Part shown: positions 1 through 5,670 of the stretch, piece after piece
How positions within the stretch are numbered: position 1 is the first letter of the stretch
Layout of the letters: each line of letters begins with the position of its first letter
Assembly (NCBI GenBank): GCA_964567125.1
Contig: CAZMLC010000065.1
Location: forward strand, 1 to 15,275
Direction of reading: 5' to 3'
DNA from: CAZMLC01 sp964567125
GTDB taxonomy: Bacteria > Verrucomicrobiota > Kiritimatiellia > RFP12 > UBA1067
Length of the DNA: 15,275 nucleotides
The notes under the pieces: generated by a model
What the model was told of the DNA's origin: nothing
Database searches by the model: none
Seen by the model: the letters and a program-made list of their open reading frames with translations, nothing else
Translations under genes and position numbers: made by a program

Positions 1-791
1 TCTTTGTCGCCGGTGAAGCCGTAGGCGGCGATGAGGCTCAGACGGTCGTTGACCAGCCAGCCCACATGCGCGTTCAGGTAGTCGGCATTCTTGAAATCAA
101 CGCCAGAGGGATTCTCGCCGATGTCGACGCCCTGCTTGATTTCCACGCCGACCGCGACGTTGCTGAGCGGAAGCACGGAGACGCTACCGAAGCCGGATGC
201 GCCGTACTTGTTGTGGCCCAGAACGCCGTAGACGAGGTCATCGCTGGCCTGCACACCTGCGGAGAGCAGGACCGGCAGGGGTGTCTGCGTGATCAGCTTG
301 GTGGCCACGGCATAGAAGTCCGCACCTTGACTGTGGAGGCCGAGGAGCTTGGCGAGGTCTGTGTCCGTGTATTTCCAACGTGCACCGACGGAGATGGCTG
401 GAACCCATGTGGTTTCCCAGCTGTTCTCCGGGATGATGTTGAACTTGGCGCCCAGGGTGTGCGTGTTGATGGTGTCGTCCCCGCCCACGCCGCGGATCAG
501 TCCGTAGGCATAGGAGAGTTCGAGGCGGCGCGCAATCGAGATCGACGAACTGATCGAAACCCAGTCGATCTTGCTCTCAAAGAAGTCAACATACCAGATG
601 CCGGCTTGCGGCAGGCTGATGACATCGTTGATGCCGTTGGTCCCGGTGGTGTCGTAGCGGCCCGCCGTGTAGGCAATCGGGTTGTACCCAATACCGCCAG
701 AACCCTGGAGGTCGTTGAAGGGTACGCCCGCATGCAGCGCGAGCGCGGTGAATCCAAGAATAAGTGTGTGTGTCCAATACTGTGTCTTCAT
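1..791 (-). CDS. DUF3034-family outer-membrane protein, 3' end outside window
   Basis: The reading frame is open from the ATG at 791 to the window edge (263 codons seen, no stop). The first ~21 residues (MKTQYWTHTLILGFTALALH) look like a Sec signal peptide, and the mature part begins GVPFNDLQGSGGIGYNPIAY. Alternating hydrophobic/polar strands, a late AVGVEIKQG strand and aromatic-ended repeats suggest an outer-membrane beta-barrel. The pattern GSGGIGYNPIAY, LELSYAYG, LGAKFNII, W.P.ISVGARWK matches what I remember of DUF3034, a barrel family of unknown function. AAGGA lies 8 nt before the start. It follows the cystathionine beta-synthase gene by 167 nt with no terminator between them, so it may be co-transcribed with the sulfur amino-acid genes. 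Role unknown; transport of a sulfur compound would be only a guess. Confidence 0.75.
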   Translation of the reverse strand, partial: MKTQYWTHTLILGFTALALHAGVPFNDLQGSGGIGYNPIAYTAGRYDTTGTNGINDVISLPQAGIWYVDFFESKIDWVSISSSISIARRLELSYAYGLIRGVGGDDTINTHTLGAKFNIIPENSWETTWVPAISVGARWKYTDTDLAKLLGLHSQGADFYAVATKLITQTPLPVLLSAGVQASDDLVYGVLGHNKYGASGFGSVSVLPLSNVAVGVEIKQGVDIGENPSGVDFKNADYLNAHVGWLVNDRLSLIAAYGFTGDK

Positions 792-910
792 GTCTGTTTT
801 CCTTTTCGTTTTGTTTGGTCTGTGTTGTGTTGTTGGTGCTGCGTTTGTTTGAGCGGTGCGCACGCGCGGACCGCTTTTATCGGAATGGTGCTATGTTGTT
901 TACACATCAT
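788..910 (-). CDS. possible 40-aa small protein or coupling peptide before the outer-membrane gene
   Basis: A 41-codon frame starts MMCKQH, is rich in Gln, Lys, His and Thr towards its end, and stops in a TGA that overlaps the ATG of the downstream outer-membrane gene (ATGA overlap). It is preceded by AAGGAGG (916-922) exactly 5 nt from the ATG, the strongest Shine-Dalgarno match in the window. That combination suggests real translation and translational coupling rather than chance. I recognise no family. The composition (late Gln/Asn/Lys run in a C-poor, A-rich leader) is not typical of a folded protein. The same bases contain a perfect -35 hexamer TTGACA (910-915), so the region could instead be a promoter with a chance ORF. 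Confidence 0.4.
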   Translation of the reverse strand: MMCKQHSTIPIKAVRACAPLKQTQHQQHNTDQTKRKGKQT

Positions 911-958
911 GTCAACCTCCTTGCCCGTTGCCTTTGCAGTCGTGGGCAGTTTGACGCG

Positions 959-2332
959 TTACGACGCTTTTCGTTTGCGGAATTCACTCAGTTCATGGAT
1001 CACATCAAAGCGGGAGACAACGCCAATCGGGCGTTCGTTCCGCGTGATGACAATCGCGGGATTGCCGGCGTACAAAATGCGGTAAGCCTCGGTTAAATCC
1101 GTGCTCTCCTCAATCGCGGGGAGGGGAAGCCCCATGACTTCGCGGACACTCACGGTCTGAGGATCGTATCCGCGATGCAGCGCCTGCATGACGGTCGACT
1201 CGTTCAGACTGCCGATAAGGTGGTTGTTTTCAATCACGGGCAGCTGTGAGATCTGATGGCGCGCTAGCAAACCGATGGCCTGATGCAGCGTGGTCTCCGG
1301 TGTGACCGAGATGAGCGGCGGCAGGTGATGGCTCTTGTGCGTGAGCAACACGCCGGTTGGAACCGTTTTCGGCCGCTCCTCCTCCCAGAAGCCATTCTGC
1401 TGCATCCACGTATCGGAATACATCTTGCTCAGGTAGTTGCGCCCTGTATCCGGGAGCAGGACCACGATGCGCTTGGGTTCCTGCGTCCGCCGAGCATAGG
1501 TCAAGGCCGCGGCCAGTGCAGTTCCGGATGAGCCGCCGGCGAGGATGCCTTCTTCGCGTGCTAGGCGACGCGCCGTGTTGAACGACTCCGTGTCGCTGAC
1601 GCGCACCATCTCATCCACGACCTGCCGGTTGAAGGTCTTGGGAATGAAGTCTTCGCCAATGCCTTCGACCTTGTAGCTGCGCGGCGTATCGCCGGAGAGG
1701 ATGGAGCCTTCCGGATCCGCGCCGACGACGGTGATCGAGGGCTTCTTCTCCTTCAAAAATTTTCCAATGCCGGAGATGGTCCCGCCTGTCCCCATGCCTG
1801 CGACAAAGACATCGATCTCGCCCTGGGTATCCTCCCACAGTTCGGGACCTGTCAGCAGATAGTGCGCCAGGGGGTTGTCTGGATTTTCAAACTGCGCTGG
1901 ACGGAAGGCACCGGGGATTTCGCGGGCAAGCCGCGCCGCAACGCCGTTGTAACTTTCCGGAGAATCCGGTGCAACGTTGGTCGGCGTGACGATCACCTCA
2001 GCGCCATAGGCGCGCAGCAGGGCGATCTTCTCGCTGCTCATTTTATCGGGCAGGACAACGATCAGCTTGTATCCTTTCACGGCCGCAGCCAACGCGAGGC
2101 CTGCGCCGGTATTACCCGCTGTGGCCTCGACAATCGTTCCGCCTGGACGGAGCAGGCCAAGGCGTTCCGCAGCTTCGATCATGAAGCGTGCAGGACGGTC
2201 CTTGACGCTGCCGCCGGGATTGACGCCTTCGACTTTCACGTCAATCGTCGAGGTGAGTCCGGCGCTCAGTTTATGGAGCCGCACGAGCGGAGTCTGTCCG
2301 ATCGCATCAAGAATGGTGGTATAGCGTGGCAT
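959..2332 (-). CDS. Cystathionine beta-synthase with C-terminal CBS-domain pair
   Basis: A fold-type II PLP enzyme of 457 aa that should condense homocysteine with serine to cystathionine in the cytoplasm. The PLP lysine is K44 in NPGGSVKDR; the substrate-loop TAGNTG is at 71-76, the phosphate-binding GTGGT at 181-185, and GGSSG near 266-270. The catalytic core ends around residue 320; about 340-455 form two CBS motifs (ISVTPETTLHQAIGLLARHQ... and VREVMG...GVVSRFDVIHEL), the regulatory pair found in bacterial and animal CBS and absent from plain cysteine synthases. Start chosen at the ATG with AAGGA 8 nt upstream. It lies 31 nt after the cystathionine gamma-lyase-like gene in the same operon. 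A cysteine synthase that uses O-acetylserine is the main alternative; the CBS pair and the transsulfuration neighbours argue against it. Confidence 0.88.
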   Translation of the reverse strand: MPRYTTILDAIGQTPLVRLHKLSAGLTSTIDVKVEGVNPGGSVKDRPARFMIEAAERLGLLRPGGTIVEATAGNTGAGLALAAAVKGYKLIVVLPDKMSSEKIALLRAYGAEVIVTPTNVAPDSPESYNGVAARLAREIPGAFRPAQFENPDNPLAHYLLTGPELWEDTQGEIDVFVAGMGTGGTISGIGKFLKEKKPSITVVGADPEGSILSGDTPRSYKVEGIGEDFIPKTFNRQVVDEMVRVSDTESFNTARRLAREEGILAGGSSGTALAAALTYARRTQEPKRIVVLLPDTGRNYLSKMYSDTWMQQNGFWEEERPKTVPTGVLLTHKSHHLPPLISVTPETTLHQAIGLLARHQISQLPVIENNHLIGSLNESTVMQALHRGYDPQTVSVREVMGLPLPAIEESTDLTEAYRILYAGNPAIVITRNERPIGVVSRFDVIHELSEFRKRKAS

Positions 2333-2363
2333 GGTGATGATCCTTCTTGTGGTTCAGGTTTTA

Positions 2364-3500
2364 TTACAAGGAGTTAAGCAGGTCGTCAGTCAGATCGCGG
2401 AGGTGCTCGATCCCGACCGAAAGACGGAGCAGGTTGTCGCGGATTCCGCGCTGGGCGCGCACATCGGCGCCTAACGCGGCGTGGGTCATTTGGGTTGGAT
2501 AGCAGACGAGCGATTCAACGCCGCCGAGGCTTTCGCCTAGCACGAAGAGTTTTGTCCGCGAAACGAACTGATTGATTGCAGTGACGCCGCCTTTCAATTC
2601 GAGGCTGATCATACCGCCGAACCCGCTCATCTGGCGCACGGCGAGGCTGTGCTGCGGATGGCTGTCGAGTCCAGGATAGTAGACGCGTTCGACTGCGGGA
2701 TGCTCTTCGAGCAGTTTGGCCAGGGCCAGCGCATTGTGCGCATGTTCGCGCATGCGGATGGCGAGGGTCTTGATACCGCGCAGAACGAGCCAGGCGTCCC
2801 AGGGCCCGGGCACGGCGCCTGCGGCATTCTGGTAGAATTTAATTTTTTGCCAGAGCGCCGTATCGCTTGTGATGACCGCGCCGCCGATGACGTCGCTATG
2901 TCCGCCGAGGTACTTGGTCGTGCTGTGGACGACGACGTCGGCGCCTAGCTTGAGCGGCTGCTGGAAATAGGGGCTGACAAAGGTGTTGTCGACCACCAGT
3001 GTCGCGCCTCCCTGATGGGCGATCTGGGCCACCGCGACGATGTCGACCAGCTTCAGCAGCGGGTTGGTGGGCGTTTCGATCCAGATCAATTTTGTCTCGG
3101 GACGCAGCGCGCGGCGGAAGGCCTCGGGCTGCGTACTGTCAACGTAATCGATGATCAGGCCCCAGGGACGGTAGACATTTTCGAAGAGGCGGTAGGTTCC
3201 TCCGTAAAGGTCGTCGCCGGCAATCACGTGATCGCCCGGGTTGAGCGTGCTGAGCACCGCAGTCGAGGCCGCGACACCGGAGGCGAAGGCTAAGCCATGC
3301 GCACCGTTTTCGAGGGCGGCAAGCGCTGTTTCCAGCGCTTGCCGCGTGGGATTTCCCGTCCGCGAATATTCGAAGCCTAAGCGCGGTTCACCAATGGCGT
3401 CCTGCTGGTAGGTCGATGTTTGGTAGACCGGTATCGTGACTGCGCCTGTTTGTGGATCAGGCGCTTGTCCGTCATGAATGGCGCGCGTTTCGAAGTACAT
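2364..3500 (-). CDS. Cystathionine gamma-lyase / gamma-synthase family PLP enzyme
   Basis: A 378-aa member of the Cys/Met-metabolism PLP family (fold type I). Visible motifs: EYSRTGNPTR at 44-53, DDLYGGTY at 96-103 (stacking Tyr99), VVDNTF with Asp171 against the PLP ring nitrogen, and STTKYLGGH with the Schiff-base Lys196. Near the C-terminus GESLGGVES and PTQMTHAAL are those of gamma-lyases/gamma-synthases. Sequence alone does not separate the lyase from cystathionine gamma-synthase. Because the next gene is cystathionine beta-synthase and homocysteine can be made directly by the preceding MetY, the lyase direction (cystathionine to cysteine, ammonia and 2-oxobutyrate) is the better inference. 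The frame is open much further upstream, but MYFETRAIH is the family-typical start, and its AAGGA overlaps the metY stop codon 11 nt away, which suggests translational coupling. Confidence 0.87.
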   Translation of the reverse strand: MYFETRAIHDGQAPDPQTGAVTIPVYQTSTYQQDAIGEPRLGFEYSRTGNPTRQALETALAALENGAHGLAFASGVAASTAVLSTLNPGDHVIAGDDLYGGTYRLFENVYRPWGLIIDYVDSTQPEAFRRALRPETKLIWIETPTNPLLKLVDIVAVAQIAHQGGATLVVDNTFVSPYFQQPLKLGADVVVHSTTKYLGGHSDVIGGAVITSDTALWQKIKFYQNAAGAVPGPWDAWLVLRGIKTLAIRMREHAHNALALAKLLEEHPAVERVYYPGLDSHPQHSLAVRQMSGFGGMISLELKGGVTAINQFVSRTKLFVLGESLGGVESLVCYPTQMTHAALGADVRAQRGIRDNLLRLSVGIEHLRDLTDDLLNSL

Positions 3501-3511
3501 GGGAGTTGTCC

Positions 3512-4915
3512 TTATTTGACGCCCGTTGCGGCACGCAGGGCTTGATCGATATCGGCCTTGATGTCCTCGAGGTTCTCCAGTCCCACCGAGATGCGGATGA
3601 AGTCCGGCGTAACGCCCGTGGCTTTCTGCTCCTCCAGGGTCAACTGCTGATGCGTGGTCGATGCCGGGTGGATCACCAGCGTCTTCGCATCGCCGATGTT
3701 GGCCAGGTGCGAGAGCAGCTTCACGTTGTCGATGAAGCGCTTCCCGGCCGCGAGTCCGCCGTGGATACCGAAGCCCACGATACCGCCAAAACCATCTTTC
3801 AGGTACTTGGAGGCCACCGCGTGGTTCGGGCTCGACGGCAGTCCGGGGTAGCTGACCCAATCCACGGCCGGATGCGCCTTGAGCCATTCCGCCAGGGCGA
3901 GCGCATTGGCGGAGTGGACCACCTGACGCAGCGGCAGCGTTTCGAGTCCGAGCAGGAACTCCCGCGCATTGAAGGGGCTCAGGACGGCACCCGTGTCGCG
4001 CAACAGCGTCACGCGCACCTTCAGGATGAAGGCCACATTGCCGAGCCCCGGGACATTGCTCAGCGCATCCCAGTAGGCGATGCCGTGATAGCTCGGGTCC
4101 GGTTCCGTGAATTCCGGGAACTTGCCATTGTTCCAGGCGAATTTGCCTGAATCTACGATCACGCCGCCGATGGAGGTGCCATGGCCGCCGATGTACTTGG
4201 TCGCGGAGCTGACAATGATGTCGGCACCGAAATCAAAGGGGCGGACAATACCCACGCCGACGGTGTTGTCAACTACGAGTGGAATGCCGGCTTCGTGCGC
4301 GATTTTTGAGATCTTCTCGAAATCCGGCACATCGAGTTTCGGATTGCCGATGGTCTCCACGTAGAGGGCGCGCGTCTTGGGCGTGATGGCCTTGCGGAAG
4401 GCTTCCGGGTCGCGCGAGTCGACGAAGGTCGCTGTGCGTCCGAACTTCGGGAACGTGTGGTGGAAGAGCTGATAGGTTCCGCCATAGAGGTTGTTGCCGG
4501 CGACGATTTCATCGCCTAGACGGGTGATCGCGAGCAGGGCATAGGTGATCGCGGCCTGGCCCGATGCCGTGGCCAGTGCGCCGGTTCCGCCCTCGATCGC
4601 GGCAATGCGCTTTTCGAAGACGTCCGTGGTGGGGTTCATTAACCGGGTGTAGATGTTGCCGAATTCCTTCAGGGCGAAGAGATTGGCGGCGTGTTCCGAG
4701 CTCTTAAAGACATACGAGGCGGTCTGGTAGAGCGGAACCGCGCGTGCTCCTGTTGCGGGGTCAGGGACTTGTCCTGCATGCAGGGAGAGCGTGCTGAGAC
4801 CGGGCGCGGTCTGCGCCTCCGTTGCCGGTTGTTGGTCTGTCGTGCGGTTGCGGTGCAGAAGGATATCCAGAATGCGTTTCAGTTCGTTGTTGGCTGTTTT
4901 TTCCGTGTTGCTCAT
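3512..4915 (-). CDS. metY: O-acetylhomoserine sulfhydrylase (aminocarboxypropyltransferase)
   Basis: A 467-aa PLP enzyme expected to make homocysteine from O-acetylhomoserine and sulfide. Family signatures: LHAGQ...YQTASYVF (45-70), NIYTRLMNPTTDVFE (87-101), ATASGQAA (116-122), NNLYGGTY, VVDNTVGVG with Asp216, and SATKYIGGHGTSIGG with Schiff-base Lys240; this last motif is typical of MetY rather than of gamma-lyases. The family normally begins a few residues before LHAGQ; here about 40 extra N-terminal residues (MSNTEKTANNELKRILD...) precede it. The ATG is supported by TTGGAG 8 nt upstream and no other in-frame ATG exists before residue 93. First enzyme gene of the operon, placed just after two leader-peptide/terminator units that probably control it. 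Confidence 0.9.
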   Translation of the reverse strand: MSNTEKTANNELKRILDILLHRNRTTDQQPATEAQTAPGLSTLSLHAGQVPDPATGARAVPLYQTASYVFKSSEHAANLFALKEFGNIYTRLMNPTTDVFEKRIAAIEGGTGALATASGQAAITYALLAITRLGDEIVAGNNLYGGTYQLFHHTFPKFGRTATFVDSRDPEAFRKAITPKTRALYVETIGNPKLDVPDFEKISKIAHEAGIPLVVDNTVGVGIVRPFDFGADIIVSSATKYIGGHGTSIGGVIVDSGKFAWNNGKFPEFTEPDPSYHGIAYWDALSNVPGLGNVAFILKVRVTLLRDTGAVLSPFNAREFLLGLETLPLRQVVHSANALALAEWLKAHPAVDWVSYPGLPSSPNHAVASKYLKDGFGGIVGFGIHGGLAAGKRFIDNVKLLSHLANIGDAKTLVIHPASTTHQQLTLEEQKATGVTPDFIRISVGLENLEDIKADIDQALRAATGVK

Positions 4916-4961
4916 GATTGATTCTCCAAGGGGTGTTTGTTTTTGATGGTGTGTTGTGGGT

Positions 4962-4999
4962 AAAAAAAATCCCGCATCCTTTCTGAGGTGCGGGATTTT
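4962..4999 (-). terminator. attenuator terminator of leader unit 2
   Basis: On the minus strand AAAATCCCGCA pairs with TGCGGGATTTT, with inner CCT/AGG pairs, followed by a run of eight T (4962-4969). It lies between the second leader peptide and metY, so full termination here would silence the operon. Its 5' arm is complementary to a segment of the leader ORF (5042-5057), giving an alternative antiterminator. Confidence 0.88.
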
Positions 5000-5057
5000 C
5001 GTCGTGGTGTTTCCGGGTCGTTATCCGGTTACACGGGGATCTCCCGATCCTCAAAGG
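4978..5057 (-). promoter_or_regulatory. antiterminator pairing of leader unit 2
   Basis: In RNA sense the segment CCUUUGAGGAUCGGGA (5057 down to 5042, codons just after the Met/Cys cluster) can pair with UCCCGCACCUCAGAAAGG (4995 down to 4978), which is the 5' arm and loop of the terminator. By eye this gives 14 bp: CCUUU/AAAGG, GAGG/CCUC and CGGGA/UCCCG, interrupted by a 2-nt bulge and a 2x2 mismatch. The segment can also fold on itself as GGAUC-GGGA-GAUCC (5037-5050), which would keep it from pairing when the ribosome is absent. Pairings are seen in the sequence; their use is inferred. Confidence 0.68.
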
Positions 5058-5136
5058 GCATAGCGGTACAGCAGCACATACACATGTGCTGGGGCAGGGT
5101 GGTTGACATGTTCAAGATGGTGGCTATCTGGTTCAT
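5029..5136 (-). CDS. leader peptide 2, Met/Cys-rich (35 aa)
   Basis: A 35-codon ORF starts at 5136 behind AAGGAG with 6-nt spacing, a very good ribosome-binding site. Residues 17-26 read HMCMCCCTAM: four Cys codons (TGT, TGC, TGC, TGT) and three Met codons within ten. The remainder is unremarkable (starts MNQIATIL, ends DREIPV). The stop is about 30 nt before an intrinsic terminator, and the codons right after the cluster encode the antiterminator strand. I read it as a cis-acting leader peptide whose translation senses charged tRNA-Cys and tRNA-Met. Alternative: a small metal- or thiol-binding protein; the lack of other conserved features and the terminator placement make this less likely. 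Confidence 0.82.
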   Translation of the reverse strand: MNQIATILNMSTTLPQHMCMCCCTAMPFEDREIPV

Positions 5137-5171
5137 GGTTGGCTCCTTCGTGTTGGTTGTGTGGTGAGATA

Positions 5172-5214
5172 CAAAAACAAAAAACCCGCGATCAGTACTG
5201 ATTGCGGGTTTTGT
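5172..5214 (-). terminator. attenuator terminator of leader unit 1
   Basis: Minus-strand AACCCGCAATCAG pairs with CTGATCGCGGGTT around a TA dinucleotide turn, with one A/C mismatch, followed by TTTTGTTTTTGT. It begins about 24 nt after the stop of leader peptide 1 and sits before leader peptide 2. A transcript must read through it to reach the second unit and the enzyme genes. Confidence 0.88.
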
Positions 5215-5318
5215 TCATCTTCGAGATCTTGACTCGATCAAAGGAACGGCGAACGCCCGACAATCAGCGGTGCACAGCACATCATACACATGGCGCAGGC
5301 CATGCGATTTGTCGGGCG
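5198..5318 (-). promoter_or_regulatory. mutually exclusive 1:2 and 2:3 pairings of leader unit 1
   Basis: Three RNA segments are visible. Segment 1, CGCCCGACAAAUC (5318 down to 5306, before the Met/Cys codons), pairs with segment 2, GAUUGUCGGGCG (5265 down to 5254, just after them), with a single bulged A. Segment 2, extended to CUGAUUGUCGGG (from 5267), also pairs with segment 3, CCCGCAAUCAG (the 5' arm of the terminator, 5208 down to 5198), through 11 bp with one bulged U. Segment 3 pairs with segment 4 as the terminator. A ribosome held at the Cys/Met codons would mask segment 1 and free segment 2 to block the terminator; one that reaches the stop codon would cover segment 2 and permit it. 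This is the arrangement of amino-acid operon attenuators. Confidence 0.8.
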
Positions 5319-5342
5319 AGTTGTCTGTGCTGTTTGAATCAT
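5238..5342 (-). CDS. leader peptide 1, Met/Cys-rich (34 aa)
   Basis: A 34-codon ORF starts at 5342 with AAGGA 8 nt upstream. Residues 14-24 read MACAMCMMCCA: four Met and four Cys codons among eleven. It starts MIQTAQTT and ends GRSPFL. The codons before the cluster (RPTNR) and after it (LIVGR) encode the two arms of a long-range hairpin. The frame stays open further upstream, but the promoter at 5388-5416 lies inside that stretch, so the ATG next to the ribosome-binding site is chosen. Probable cis-acting sensor peptide with the same plan as the next leader; length, cluster position and terminator spacing agree, while the remaining residues do not. Confidence 0.83.
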   Translation of the reverse strand: MIQTAQTTRPTNRMACAMCMMCCAPLIVGRSPFL

Positions 5343-5387
5343 TGTTTCGTTCCTTGCAAATGTCCACTTGTTTGGTAGACGTTCGAA

Positions 5388-5416
5388 AGTATTGCAGATT
5401 GGCGGGTGTTTGTAAA
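5388..5416 (-). promoter_or_regulatory. promoter of the leader-metY-CBS operon
   Basis: On the minus strand TTTACA (5411-5416) is separated by 17 nt from AATACT (5388-5393), a good sigma70-type match. Transcription would start near 5381, giving a short 5' UTR of about 40 nt before leader peptide 1. A second AT-rich stretch with TATAAA lies just upstream (about 5425-5450) and could act as an UP-like element or alternative -10. Confidence 0.6.
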
Positions 5417-5464
5417 GGGGGGATTTATAAAAAAGTAAAATTATTTTTTGAGCGCGTTGCGGAT

Positions 5465-5570
5465 GGAATCCGCGCATGTTTTGCCCAGTGTCTGTTAGGC
5501 CGGCAGTCATGCAGGGAATCCGCGCATGTTTTGCCCAGTGTCTGTTAGGCCGGCAGTCATGCAGGGAATC
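5465..5570. repeat. perfect 50-bp tandem duplication
   Basis: The unit that starts CGCGCATGTTTTGCCCAGTG and ends GCAGGGAATC occurs at 5471-5520 and again at 5521-5570 without a mismatch; GGAATC also precedes the first copy (5465-5470). It lies between the serC terminator and the operon promoter. No coding frame is evident across it. It could be a recent duplication or an assembly artefact. Confidence 0.95.
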
Positions 5571-5615
5571 ATGTTCATGGCAAGATCCCTTGAATGAAAA
5601 CCGAGCGGTTCGGAA

Positions 5616-5650
5616 AAAGAAAAAACGCGTGCGATGTGCACGCGTTTTTC
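5616..5650 (-). terminator. serC terminator
   Basis: Minus-strand AAAAACGCGTGC pairs with GCACGCGTTTTT around a 5-nt loop, followed by TTTTTTCTTTTT. It starts 21 nt after the serC stop codon and separates serC from the sulfur amino-acid operon. Confidence 0.9.
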
Positions 5651-5670
5651 AGGTCAAAAGTGCAAGGCAA

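Noticed and set aside
66..1085. Plus-strand 339-codon frame across the outer-membrane gene and the CBS end
   Set aside because: It is antisense to two real genes and its translation changes character at the gene boundary; a shadow of high-GC codon usage.
3501..3887. Longer start for the gamma-lyase-like gene (about 129 more codons)
   Set aside because: The extension overlaps metY in another frame and has no homology; the MYFETRAIH start has a proper ribosome-binding site.
4916..5342. SAM riboswitch or S-box before metY
   Set aside because: I found none of the usual conserved core motifs; the space is filled by two leader ORFs with terminators.
5465..5570. CRISPR-like repeat
   Set aside because: Only two copies, in direct contact without spacers, and no cas genes.
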